Positions 43,592 through 51,489 of a stretch of DNA of 64,000 nt are shown here, one piece after another; the stretch's first letter is position 1, and every line of letters begins with the position of its first letter. The notes under the pieces are model-generated. The model was not told where the DNA came from. It saw only the letters and a list, made by a program, of their open reading frames with translations, and ran no database searches. Position numbers and translations under genes: made by a program. The DNA comes from DATFVA01 sp963811905 (GTDB taxonomy: Bacteria; Bacteroidota; Ignavibacteria; Ignavibacteriales; Ignavibacteriaceae): positions 62,001 through 126,000 of the forward strand of contig CAWETK010000008.1 of the NCBI GenBank assembly GCA_963811905.1, given 5' to 3'.

Positions 43592-44549
43592 AAATATGAA
43601 CCGATGCATCCGCAGGCATGCCGGGTTTAAGTTCATACTTTGGATTATCAATTCTTATCTTCACCGCGAAGACGAGCTTGGTTCTTTCATCCTTCGTCTG
43701 GATATTCTTCGGGGTAAACTCGGCCTCGGGAGAGATGTAAGTTACCTTACCGGAATATGTTTTACCCGGATAGGCATCCACACTGACAGCTGCCTTTTGA
43801 CCCAGTTGAACTTTCCCCAGTTCTTCTTCTGAAACATAAATTACAAGATCTACGGTTCGTAAATCTGCAACCTTAAACAGAGAGGTCATCTGGGTAACTG
43901 TTTCACCTCTCTCAAAAAACTTATCGACAATTACCCCGTTGATAGGCGACTGAACGTAGGAATCATTTATGCTTTTCTTCAGCAGCTTTGCACCGGCAGT
44001 CTGCCTGTTTAGGTTAGCTTCAGCCTGCTGCAACTCTTCCGGCCTGGCAAAGTTCTTCAGCTTCGCAAGGTTTTCTTTTGACGATTTTAATTGTGCCTGA
44101 CTCAATTCAAATTTTGCAAGGGCATTATCATACTGGTTCTGCGATATTGAGTTTGATTCTTTAAGGTTCTCCATCCGTTCTTTATCCTTTTCAGCCAGGT
44201 CATAATTAACCTGTGCCTGTTTTACTGCTTCCTCTGCCTGTTTGACATCCTCTTTCCGCGCACCGTTTTTCAGAAGATTCAGCTGCGCCTTAGCTGACTC
44301 TACACCTGCCTCTGCCTGGTCCAGTTGAAGCTGCAGCGTCTCATGATCTATAAGCATCACTGTATCTCCCTCATTTACGAACTGTCCTTCATCATATAAT
44401 ATCTTTTTTATTTCACCGTTTACTTTAGAGCTTACAATAACATTGGTAGCCTCAATATTTCCGGAGGCTTCTATTGCATTCGGGTTATTGCTGTTCCCGC
44501 AGCCTGTAAGCAGGATTCCGGTAATAAAAATCAAAAGTATCTTTTTCAT
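43590..44549 (-). CDS. HlyD/MFP-type periplasmic adaptor lipoprotein
   Basis: A membrane-fusion protein of 319 residues with lipobox ILLTG-C17, so it is anchored by lipid, unlike E. coli YbhG. The order is beta-barrel/lipoyl half (EASGNIEATNVIVSSKVNG), a long coiled coil (about 75-195, rich in Gln/Ala/Glu), the second lipoyl half (SPINGVIVDKFFERGETV) and a beta-barrel domain ending ELKPGMPADASVHI. It should connect the ABC-2 permeases to an outer-membrane channel, for which no gene is present here. The start overlaps the tetR stop by 4 nt. Confidence 0.92.
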   Translation of the reverse strand: MKKILLIFITGILLTGCGNSNNPNAIEASGNIEATNVIVSSKVNGEIKKILYDEGQFVNEGDTVMLIDHETLQLQLDQAEAGVESAKAQLNLLKNGARKEDVKQAEEAVKQAQVNYDLAEKDKERMENLKESNSISQNQYDNALAKFELSQAQLKSSKENLAKLKNFARPEELQQAEANLNRQTAGAKLLKKSINDSYVQSPINGVIVDKFFERGETVTQMTSLFKVADLRTVDLVIYVSEEELGKVQLGQKAAVSVDAYPGKTYSGKVTYISPEAEFTPKNIQTKDERTKLVFAVKIRIDNPKYELKPGMPADASVHI

Positions 44550-45157
44550 TGGTTAACTCCGGGTTGAAGTTTATTAAAAAGTTCTTTTCCCTTATCGGTT
44601 AATATGGCATTCATCAGCAGGTTGATTGTAGGCTCCATAATTGATTTGGCATCCAGTTTACGACGTACTATAAAATCGGGATTTATTATACCCCTTATTG
44701 ACGAAACAAAAAACATTACGATTATGTCCGTAGGATAATCAACCACGAATCCTTCAGTCTTTCCCTGGTTTATTAATTTCGAAATATTTGCCAGCATCAT
44801 CCTTGTCCTGAATTCATCTATCTGCTTCCAGAGGTCCTGGTAATGTGCCTGAATATCTTCCAGCCATTTATCGCTGATGGTGAGAAGGAGTCTGCCCAGG
44901 TGCTGAAATAAATCAAATGACTTGGTTATCGCATCATTTTCAGAATCAAGTATGTCCTGAATTATTGCTTTATTCTGCAGAAGGAAATTATGAACAACAT
45001 CCTTTACAAGAGTTTCCTTGGAATCAAAACATTTGTAAATGGTTTTCTTGCTGATCTTTAATCCCTTTGCAATCTCATCCATCGGGGTTTTATAAAACCC
45101 TTCCTTCAGGAATATTTTGGTTGCCTCATCCAGTATTTTCTGCTTTTCTTCTGTCAT
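44546..45157 (-). CDS. TetR-family repressor of the exporter operon
   Basis: A 203-residue regulator with an N-terminal helix-turn-helix (about 8-54): ILDEATKIFLKEGFYKTPMDEIAKGLKISKKTIYKCF with the typical TxxxIYKxF end. The C-terminal ligand/dimer domain is helical and rich in Leu/Ile, as in CecR and QacR relatives. It is the first gene of the exporter operon and is translationally coupled to the fusion-protein gene. Two identical inverted repeats directly upstream of its start codon are its probable autoregulatory operators, so the inducer is likely an exported compound. Confidence 0.92.
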   Translation of the reverse strand: MTEEKQKILDEATKIFLKEGFYKTPMDEIAKGLKISKKTIYKCFDSKETLVKDVVHNFLLQNKAIIQDILDSENDAITKSFDLFQHLGRLLLTISDKWLEDIQAHYQDLWKQIDEFRTRMMLANISKLINQGKTEGFVVDYPTDIIVMFFVSSIRGIINPDFIVRRKLDAKSIMEPTINLLMNAILTDKGKELFNKLQPGVNQ

Positions 45158-45163
45158 TATAAA

Positions 45164-45233
45164 GGAAACTATTTTTCTAAATATCAGTTTCCAACTTACA
45201 CATAGGAAACTAAAATGTCAAGAAATAGTTTCC
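45164..45233. promoter_or_regulatory. Two tandem operators GGAAACT-N15-AGTTTCC
   Basis: GGAAACT (45164-45170) and AGTTTCC (45186-45192) form the first inverted repeat, and 45205-45211 with 45227-45233 form the second, both 29 bp long with the same 15-bp centre length. Their left arms are 41 bp apart, about four helical turns. The pair begins 7 bp before the tetR start codon, in the divergent gap shared with a small secreted-protein gene. Confidence 0.8.
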
Positions 45234-45287
45234 AATTATTTCAGCGAAATTTATTATTTTTCGCCTAAAAAAAGGTGAGGGGATTTT

Positions 45288-45632
45288 ATGAGGACATTTT
45301 TATTATTCTGTATACTATTTCCGTTTGCATTAACGGCACAGCAGGAGATGGAGGAAAATCTTGACATTGCCTATCAGAATGCCAAAAAGGGAATCTACTG
45401 GGCGCTTTCAAATATTCCCGAAAACAAATCACGCCTGCAGAGCGATTTAATCGCAGAGGAGAAATTATATGCCTCGGTAAAGCTTACAAAAGAGTTCAAC
45501 GGGATAAAGATCGTTTCGAAAGGGATTTATAATACAGTCGAAGTTTCAGTTACTATATACAGATCAATCGACGGTTTAATCAAAGACGGCTATGTGACAC
45601 CCCCATCTGCCGAAGAAAAAAAAGAAGAGTAG
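45288..45632 (+). CDS. Small secreted protein divergent from tetR
   Basis: A 114-residue protein with a signal peptide (about 1-17, FPFALTAQ). The mature part is helical at first (NLDIAYQNAKKGIYWALSN), then beta-rich (IKIVSKGIYNTVEVSVTIYRS), and ends with Glu/Lys. No family is recognised. It shares the gap of 130 bp with tetR and its double operator, so it may be under the same control. A hairpin GCGAAA/TTTCGC (about 45243-45263) lies in its leader, and a GGTGAGGGG site precedes the ATG. Confidence 0.65.
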   Translation: MRTFLLFCILFPFALTAQQEMEENLDIAYQNAKKGIYWALSNIPENKSRLQSDLIAEEKLYASVKLTKEFNGIKIVSKGIYNTVEVSVTIYRSIDGLIKDGYVTPPSAEEKKEE

Positions 45633-45658
45633 CACTCTGAGATGAATACTACTCTTTT
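45625..45658 (+). terminator. Intrinsic terminator of the small secreted-protein gene
   Basis: AAGAGTAG (45625-45632) overlaps the stop codon and pairs with CTACTCTT (45649-45656), followed by TTTT with a 16-nt loop. Confidence 0.75.
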
Positions 45659-45711
45659 ATAAGAATAAGGTTACTAATATTTCAGCAATCTTGTAATGTG
45701 CAATCTTGCAA

Positions 45712-46173
45712 TTAATTAATCTCCTGCGTGAAATTCGTTACGAGCGAAGAAACTTCGTCCTCATTTCCAAGGAGATCTTTTAAGGTCAGTTTATCAAGAA
45801 CACTGTCGAGAAGCGATTGGACTTTGCTCCATAGTGAACGGATCGAACAGTCGATAGAATTGGTACAGATATTCTGTATTCCAGAGTGAATATCGCAGAA
45901 GGATGATTCATACAGCTTTCCGCCAAGCGCTTCAAGCACCTGCCCTATGATGATTTCCTCCGACTTCCGGGCTAACTTATATCCGCCTGTCTGACCGCGG
46001 CTGCTATCGATAAATTCGCCGATCCTGAGAACCCGTAAGAGTTTGCCTACGTGAGCGGTGGATAATCCTTCTAACTCGCTTATTTCGGGAATAGTTAATC
46101 CGTTAGGCGATTTGGATTTCGCAATCCTGATAAGGCATCGTAAACCATATTCTTCCTGCGTACTGAACTTCAT
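45712..46173 (-). CDS. Rrf2-family Fe-S sensing regulator (IscR/SufR-like)
   Basis: A 153-residue winged-helix regulator. The DNA-binding part is FSTQEEYGLRCLIRIAKS, then LEGLSTAHVGKLLRVLR and a wing SRGQTGGYKLAR. Three cysteines, Cys93, Cys103 and Cys109, sit in the cluster-binding loop, close to the IscR ligands at 92, 98 and 104, so cluster binding is plausible with a wider first spacing (9 residues between the first two). It lies downstream of the suf genes on the same strand, separated by 389 bp of repeats, and probably controls them. Confidence 0.88.
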   Translation of the reverse strand: MKFSTQEEYGLRCLIRIAKSKSPNGLTIPEISELEGLSTAHVGKLLRVLRIGEFIDSSRGQTGGYKLARKSEEIIIGQVLEALGGKLYESSFCDIHSGIQNICTNSIDCSIRSLWSKVQSLLDSVLDKLTLKDLLGNEDEVSSLVTNFTQEIN

Positions 46174-46208
46174 ATTATCTTTCTATACAAAAAATCCATT
46201 TTAATTCT

Positions 46209-46280
46209 CAATCACGCACTCACTCAATCACTCAATCTTTTAATCTTTCAATCAACCAATCACTCAATCAACCAATCATT
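46209..46280. repeat. AATC octamer array, about 8 units
   Basis: AATC occurs at 46209 and then every 8 bp from 46225 to 46273 with spacers ACTC, TTTT, TTTC, AACC and ATTC. It lies 35 bp upstream of the rrf2 start codon. Confidence 0.85.
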
Positions 46281-46364
46281 CATCCTTAGCGCGGCGTAGC
46301 CGGCAACCAAAAGCAACCTTAAATAGGTAAGAATCTCTATGAATTATTGAACATTTTTTGATTT

Positions 46365-46426
46365 CGGTGGCTTCGATACATCCCGCCCATAAGGATATAT
46401 AGCAAGGGCGGGCCACTCAGCCACCG
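46365..46426. repeat. REP-like nested hairpin
   Basis: Outer arms CGGTGGCT (46365-46372) and AGCCACCG (46419-46426) enclose inner arms CCCGCCC (46382-46388) and GGGCGGG (46406-46412). The outer GGTGGCTTCGA...CTCAGCCACC pattern resembles palindromic intergenic elements known from Bacteroidota. Confidence 0.7.
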
Positions 46427-46444
46427 CTATACGTTACAAACCTC

Positions 46445-46566
46445 AATCTTTCAATCTTTCAATCAATCAATCAACCAATCATTCAATCTTTCAATCAATC
46501 AATCAATCATTCAATCTTTTAATCTTTCAATCAACATCTCAATCACTCAATCATTCAATCTTTCAA
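46445..46566. repeat. AATC octamer array with 4-bp phase shifts
   Basis: AATC recurs about every 8 bp from 46445 to 46557, with AATCAATCAATC runs that shift phase by 4 bp. It runs up to the stop codon of the bacilliredoxin gene. With the array at 46209 and the REP-like hairpin it fills the whole gap of 389 bp. Confidence 0.9.
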
Positions 46567-47096
46567 CCTTTATATAGCGGAATCTTCGATCCGCACTGAA
46601 CCGCATATGTAACTTTCTCAAAAACTTCCGGCGGAATAGAAGGTCCCTGCTTTGTACAGAGTTCATCAAATGCATCCTTTAGATCTGAAGCTATTTCCTC
46701 AGCCGAACGTCCTTCTATATTGTATCGCTGCATAAAGTACATAAGCTTGCCGTTCTTGAATATAGCAATGCTCGGGGATGACGGCGGGTAACCGGCGATA
46801 TACTGTCTTATCTTGTCAACAGCTTCTCTTTCCTGACCGGCAAAACCTGTAATGAGCCTGTCGGGAATAACACTGTGCTGAAGCGCCAGTGAAACACCGG
46901 GCCTTGCACTTCCTGCTGCACATCCGCAGACGGAATTGATCATAACAAGCACAATCTGATCATCGTTTACATTAATAGCATCGTCAACATCTTTAGGAGT
47001 TATCATTTCTTTAAAGCCGACAGCTATTAGTGCATCTCTCATTGGCTGAACTGCATCCTGATCATAAAGCGGGGGACGCGACATTATATTGAACAT
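46563..47096 (-). CDS. BrxA/BrxB-family bacilliredoxin (DUF1094)
   Basis: A 177-residue thioredoxin-fold protein of the YphP/YqiW group. The active-site motif is CGC in VMINSVCGCAAGSARPG (about 53-69), as in bacilliredoxins, which remove bacillithiol from mixed disulfides in Firmicutes and some Bacteroidota-related bacteria. Other matches include FITGFAGQEREAV-like GFAGQEREAV and PSSPSIAIFKNG. An extra Cys pair lies towards the C-terminus (ELCTKQ, VQCGSK). Position after sufT suggests thiol/redox support of Fe-S assembly. The start may be the second Met (SRPPLYD). Confidence 0.9.
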   Translation of the reverse strand: MFNIMSRPPLYDQDAVQPMRDALIAVGFKEMITPKDVDDAINVNDDQIVLVMINSVCGCAAGSARPGVSLALQHSVIPDRLITGFAGQEREAVDKIRQYIAGYPPSSPSIAIFKNGKLMYFMQRYNIEGRSAEEIASDLKDAFDELCTKQGPSIPPEVFEKVTYAVQCGSKIPLYKG

Positions 47097-47134
47097 ATTA
47101 TCTACTCCTGTCTTTTAGTTAGTTTAATTTATTT

Positions 47135-47470
47135 TTATAACATTCCAAGTTCTAATTTGGCAACATCCGACATCATATCTTTATCCCAGGGGGGATTCCA
47201 GACAAGTTCTACTTTCACATTCCTTACTTCGGGAATCGAGTAAACTTTTTCCTGTACTTCTCCCGGCAGTGAACCGGCAACAGGACATGCAGGGGAGGTG
47301 AGGGTCATTTTAACAATTACATTTGCCTCGTTGTCAATCTGGATCTCGTAGATTAAGCCGAGCTCGAATATGTTGACCGGTATTTCCGGGTCGTAACACG
47401 ATTTGAGCATCCCGATAATTTTCTCCTCGAGTTCCTGCTTGTTGATTATATCGGTAGTTTCTTTTTTCAT
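47135..47470 (-). CDS. sufT: DUF59/MIP18-family Fe-S protein (SufT-like)
   Basis: A 111-residue protein of the SufT/MIP18 family involved in Fe-S cluster maturation. It shows CYDPEIPVNIFELGLIYEI (about 20-38) and MTLTSPACPVAGSLPGEV (about 50-67), the hallmark TxxxCP motif. I chose the ATG overlapping the sufU stop (ATGA) because the longer version would extend into sufU. It is part of the suf operon, which fits its known role. Confidence 0.92.
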   Translation of the reverse strand: MKKETTDIINKQELEEKIIGMLKSCYDPEIPVNIFELGLIYEIQIDNEANVIVKMTLTSPACPVAGSLPGEVQEKVYSIPEVRNVKVELVWNPPWDKDMMSDVAKLELGML

Positions 47471-47922
47471 TCTGTTGTTACGGTTTTGTTCTTTTCTTCC
47501 AAAGCCGATATTAAAGTATGCCATGCTAAACTCGCGCATTTTACTCTGGATGGAAATTCTCTTACTCCTGCAAACACGGCCAGTTTACCCGCTTCCTCTG
47601 TATTCACTTCCTCATCCATTTTCCCGGTGATCAGGTGATGAAACTTTTTAAATATCTCTTCAGCTTCTGCAATTGTCTTTCCCTTAACCATCGTGCTCAT
47701 CAGGGATGCTGAAGCTTTGGAGATCGCACATCCGGATCCTGTAAATGATATATCCTCTATCTTATCTTTATCCAGTTTTACGTATACGTCAATCCGGTCG
47801 CCGCATAAAGGATTGTATCCTTCAGCGTAGTGATTTGCAGTTTCGAGCTTTTTAAAATTTCTCGGACTTTTATTATGATCTAAAATTACCTGCTGATAAA
47901 GTTCTCTTAATTCATTGTCCAT
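47467..47922 (-). CDS. sufU: SufU-type sulfur acceptor/scaffold
   Basis: A 151-residue Zn-dependent sulfurtransferase of the SufU family, which accepts persulfide sulfur from SufS. The three conserved Cys and the Asp are visible: NPLCGDRIDVYV (Cys40 and Asp42), GSGCAISKASASLM (Cys66) and RVKCASLAW (near Cys130). A loop insertion of about 20 residues between the second and third Cys distinguishes SufU from IscU and is present. Its start overlaps the sufS stop (TAATG). Confidence 0.94.
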   Translation of the reverse strand: MDNELRELYQQVILDHNKSPRNFKKLETANHYAEGYNPLCGDRIDVYVKLDKDKIEDISFTGSGCAISKASASLMSTMVKGKTIAEAEEIFKKFHHLITGKMDEEVNTEEAGKLAVFAGVREFPSRVKCASLAWHTLISALEEKNKTVTTE

Positions 47923-49176
47923 TAGCTGAAGGCCTCAATTACTTTTTTGATTCCCCGTAAAAGAACATCCGCCTCTTCAATAGTATTGTAAAGAGCAAAT
48001 GAAGCACGTGTGGTTGCCGGAATATTAAACCTGTCCATCAAAGGCTGGGTGCAGTGATGTCCTGTACGGACAGCGATCCCTTCGAAATCTAAAAAAGTCC
48101 CCACATCGTGGGGATGCACATTTTTCAGAACAAAGGATATTACGCTGCTTTTTTCCGCTGCAGTTCCGATTATCTTTAATCCCTCAACGTTAGATAATTC
48201 ATTCGTAGTATAATCAAGCAAATGCTTTTCATACTTCGAAATGGAATTAAGACCGATAGAATTAACATAATCCAGTGCTGCGCCCAGCCCGATGGCATCT
48301 GCAATGTTTGATGTTCCAGCTTCAAATTTATATGGAAGTTCATTGTATGTCGTTTTTGTAAAGGTTACTCTCGATATCATATCACCGCCGCCCATAAATG
48401 GAGGCATCTGCTCAAGTAGTTTTTCCTTGCCGTAAAGTATGCCTATCCCCGTTGGTCCGTATATTTTATGACCTGAAAAAGCGAAGAAGTCGCAATCGAG
48501 CTTTTGTACGTCAACAGGTATATGACTTATTGCCTGGGCCGCGTCAAGAAGTACGGGAACGCCATGTTTATGTGCTATCTCAATTATTTTTTCAACCGGG
48601 TTTATCGTCCCGAGTGAATTCGATAGATAAACCACGGAAATAATTTTTGTTCGATCGGTAATCAGCTTTTCAAACTCTTCAAGTATTAATTCGCCGGAAT
48701 CTGTTATGGGTGCAGCTTTAAGCATTGCATTCTTTTCGGATGCGATCAGCTGCCAGGGGACGATATTGGAATGGTGTTCCATCCCGGTAATAAGGATTTC
48801 ATCGCCTTCTTTTAAATTGCTTCTTCCAAAGCTGTTGGCAACGAGGTTGATTGATTCAGTGGTGCCCCGGGTGAAAATAATTTCTTTTTCGCTCGCTGCA
48901 TTTATAAAATTTTTAACTTTTATTCTTGCTTCCTCAAATTCCCTGGTGGCCTTTTCGCTGAGTGTATGAACTCCCCGGTGGATATTGGAGTTAGTAGATG
49001 TATAGTATTCTGAAAGTGAATCAATTACCAGCCTTGGTTTCTGGGTAGTAGCCGCATTATCCAGGTATGTGAGCGGCTTTCCGTGTATGATGTGTCTTCA
49101 GGATAGGGAAGTCCTCACGGATTCTCGCTACATCAAATGCAGGTTCATTCGATAATATTTCACTTCTGGTATTCAC
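47922..49176 (-). CDS. sufS: SufS cysteine desulfurase (frameshift in the sequence)
   Basis: PLP enzyme that takes sulfur from L-cysteine for Fe-S assembly. The 5' part starts at a GTG right after the sufD stop (TAAGTG) and reads DFPILK, then goes out of frame. The remainder (HGKPLTYLDNAATTQKP, then NIHRGVHTLSEKA) is in another frame. Removing one base at about 49096-49101 (GAAG on the coding strand) gives about 417 residues, normal for SufS. The PLP Lys is in FSGHKIYGPTG (near 237) and the persulfide Cys in VRTGHHCTQP (near 375). An assembly indel is likely; otherwise Fe-S synthesis would be crippled. Confidence 0.92.
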
Positions 49177-50508
49177 TTATAGCCCCGGGTTAAATTTGTT
49201 TGTTAATATTTCTTCAAGATAATTTTTTATCGATTCAACTTTTATTGAATTTACGACATCACTGGCAAATGCATGGATCAGCATCCCGTGTGCGGTTTTA
49301 TCTCCTATACCCCTCGACTTCAGGTAGAAGAGAGCTTCATCGTCTATTTGTCCTATGGTTGCCCCGTGAGAACATTTAACATCATCTGCAAATATTTCAA
49401 GCTGGGGTTTCGTATTGACAAGTGCACTATCGGATAAAATAATATTGTTGTTCTCCTGGAATGCGTTTGTTTTCTGCGCATCAGGCCTTACCATCACCTT
49501 TCCGTTAAACACACCGCGTGATTTTCCGTCGAGTATTCCTTTGTAATGCTCGTGACTATTGCAGTGTGGTTTCGCGTGATCGATCATTGTATGCACATCG
49601 AATAGCTGGCTTCCGTCTATCATAAAAAGTCCGTTCAGCAGACACTCGCCGCCGGTATCATTGAACCGCGTATTGAAATCGTTCCTGCTCAGGTCTGCAC
49701 CGAACGAGATCATATTTGAACTGAAATTGCTGCTGCGTTCCTGATTTACTTCCATTCTTCCGATATGGAATGCTTTTCTGCTTTCATCCTGCAGTTTGAT
49801 ATGATCAAGTACAGCATTTTCATCTGCAAAAATTTCAGTGACAGCATTGGTAAAATAAATTCCTTCATCTACCGAAGCATAATGCTCAATAATTGTAGCC
49901 TGTGAATTTTTTCCTGCAATAAATAGATTCCTCGGCTGGATTAATATTTTCTTGCCTTCCGACTGACTGAGAAATAATATATGAATAGGTTCCTCAACTA
50001 TCTTACCGTCGGGTACATAAACAAATGCGCCGTCTTTCGTATAGGCAGTGCTTAAGGCTGTGAAGATCTGTTCTTTATAATCCGCATATTTGCTGAAATG
50101 CTTTTCTACGATCTCCGAATGGTTTTTTATAGCGGCTGCCATGCTTCCGGCTTTAACTCCGTCCGGTAATTTTTTAAGCTCAGACAATTCATCTGAATAA
50201 AATCCGTTCACGAAAACGAGAAGTGAACCCTCAAGCTCATCAAATAAAAATTTTTGAACCTGCGCTTTAGTGGCTGCGGATTTGTTTTCGGCAGGATCGA
50301 AAGTATACTTCAGAAGGGGAGCAATGCTTGTGTACTTCCATTCCTCGTTCCTGGTTGTCGGAAATTCAAGCTTTGAAAAATTAGATATTGCATCCTTCCT
50401 GATCCTGTGCAATGGTGCGGATGCGCCTCCGTTGAGACTGTTCTCAAATTTTCCGAAGTTATCTATATACCAGTTTTTAATATCTTTTATTTCTAATGTT
50501 TCAGGCAT
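49177..50508 (-). CDS. sufD: SufD, Fe-S scaffold complex subunit
   Basis: A 443-residue subunit of the SufBC2D scaffold complex. It has the SufB/D beta-helix core with LDHIKLQDESRKAFHIGRMEV, the GECLLNGLFMIDGSQLFDVHTMIDH stretch and the conserved SRGVFNGKVMVRPDAQKTNAFQ segment near the C-terminal third, followed by KCSHGATIGQIDDEALFYLKSRG with the His used in the SufB-SufD interface. The N-terminal helical domain includes FPTTRNEEWKYTSIAPL. It is located between sufC (upstream) and sufS (downstream). Confidence 0.95.
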   Translation of the reverse strand: MPETLEIKDIKNWYIDNFGKFENSLNGGASAPLHRIRKDAISNFSKLEFPTTRNEEWKYTSIAPLLKYTFDPAENKSAATKAQVQKFLFDELEGSLLVFVNGFYSDELSELKKLPDGVKAGSMAAAIKNHSEIVEKHFSKYADYKEQIFTALSTAYTKDGAFVYVPDGKIVEEPIHILFLSQSEGKKILIQPRNLFIAGKNSQATIIEHYASVDEGIYFTNAVTEIFADENAVLDHIKLQDESRKAFHIGRMEVNQERSSNFSSNMISFGADLSRNDFNTRFNDTGGECLLNGLFMIDGSQLFDVHTMIDHAKPHCNSHEHYKGILDGKSRGVFNGKVMVRPDAQKTNAFQENNNIILSDSALVNTKPQLEIFADDVKCSHGATIGQIDDEALFYLKSRGIGDKTAHGMLIHAFASDVVNSIKVESIKNYLEEILTNKFNPGL

Positions 50509-50525
50509 TGTATTTTTCTTTTTGA

Positions 50526-51293
50526 TTAATTCTCTACCAGCTGGTTTTTATTGTCCTTCAGCCAATCGTATCCTTTTTCCTCCAGTTGGAGTGCGAGATC
50601 TTTTCCTCCTGATTTTACGATCCTTCCGTTATAAAGAACATGTACGAAATCAGGTACTATATAATTAAGGAGCCGCTGGTAGTGTGTAACTACGATCGCA
50701 GCATTATCCTTATTCTTTAATTTAGTTACTCCGTTTGCCACTATCTTCAGTGCATCTATATCAAGTCCTGAATCAGTTTCATCCAGTATACTGAGTTTGG
50801 GTTCAAGTACGGCCATCTGAAAAATCTCATTCCTTTTTTTCTCGCCGCCTGAGAATCCTTCATTAACCGCTCTGGATAATAATTTCTGGTCAAGTTCCAC
50901 AAGCTTAGTCTTCTCTTTGATAAGAGATAGAAATTCCATTGCATCAAGCGCCTCTTCACCACGATACTTCCTTATCTCATTCAAAGCTGTTTTTAAAAGA
51001 TTGGTATTGCTTACACCAGGGAGTTCAACAGGATACTGGAATGCAAGGAATATACCTTCGCGGGCACGGTCTTCAGGCGATAATTCAAGAAGATTTTTAC
51101 CGTTATAAATTACCTCTCCCTGTGTAACTTCATATTCTTGTTTACCGGCAAGCACCTGCGCAAGCGTACTCTTGCCTGAACCGTTCGGTCCCATTATTGC
51201 GTGAATTTCACCGGCATTTACTTTCAGGTTAATTCCCTTAAGAATTTCCTTACTTCCGATATTCACATGCAGATTTTTAACTTCTAACATCAT
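50526..51293 (-). CDS. sufC: SufC, Fe-S assembly ATPase
   Basis: A 255-residue cytosolic ABC-type ATPase of the SufBCD complex. Walker A is GPNGSGKST (about 35-43), the signature FSGGEKKRNE, and Walker B LSILDETDSGLDIDAL, with the SufC-specific ETDSGLD in place of the usual EPTSGLD. The switch His is in VVTHYQRLL. It is preceded by a gap of 196 bp that contains an AATC array, so in this operon sufB and sufC are not tightly spaced. Confidence 0.96.
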   Translation of the reverse strand: MMLEVKNLHVNIGSKEILKGINLKVNAGEIHAIMGPNGSGKSTLAQVLAGKQEYEVTQGEVIYNGKNLLELSPEDRAREGIFLAFQYPVELPGVSNTNLLKTALNEIRKYRGEEALDAMEFLSLIKEKTKLVELDQKLLSRAVNEGFSGGEKKRNEIFQMAVLEPKLSILDETDSGLDIDALKIVANGVTKLKNKDNAAIVVTHYQRLLNYIVPDFVHVLYNGRIVKSGGKDLALQLEEKGYDWLKDNKNQLVEN

Positions 51294-51333
51294 TTCTTTC
51301 CTGTTTCTGATTTAAGTTTTATAAATTCCACCC

Positions 51334-51416
51334 AATCACCCAATCACCCAATCACCCAATCATCCAATCATCCAATCATCCAATCACCAATCATTCAATC
51401 ACCCAATCATTCAATC
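51334..51416. repeat. AATC octamer array inside the suf operon
   Basis: AATC recurs every 8 bp (CCAATCAC, CCAATCAT units) from 51334 to 51413 with one 7-bp step near 51389. It is the reverse complement of the NTGATTGG array at 32955. It lies between sufB and sufC and is followed by CTCCATTCCTCC words up to 51480. Confidence 0.9.
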
Positions 51417-51489
51417 TAATCTTGTAATCTTGTAATAATACAATCCCCAATCCAACAACTCCATTCCTCCAAAACTCCACCACTTCCTT

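Noticed and set aside
42023..51416. CRISPR arrays at the AATC repeats
   Set aside because: Units are 8 bp, there are no unique 25-40 bp spacers, no longer conserved repeats and no cas genes.
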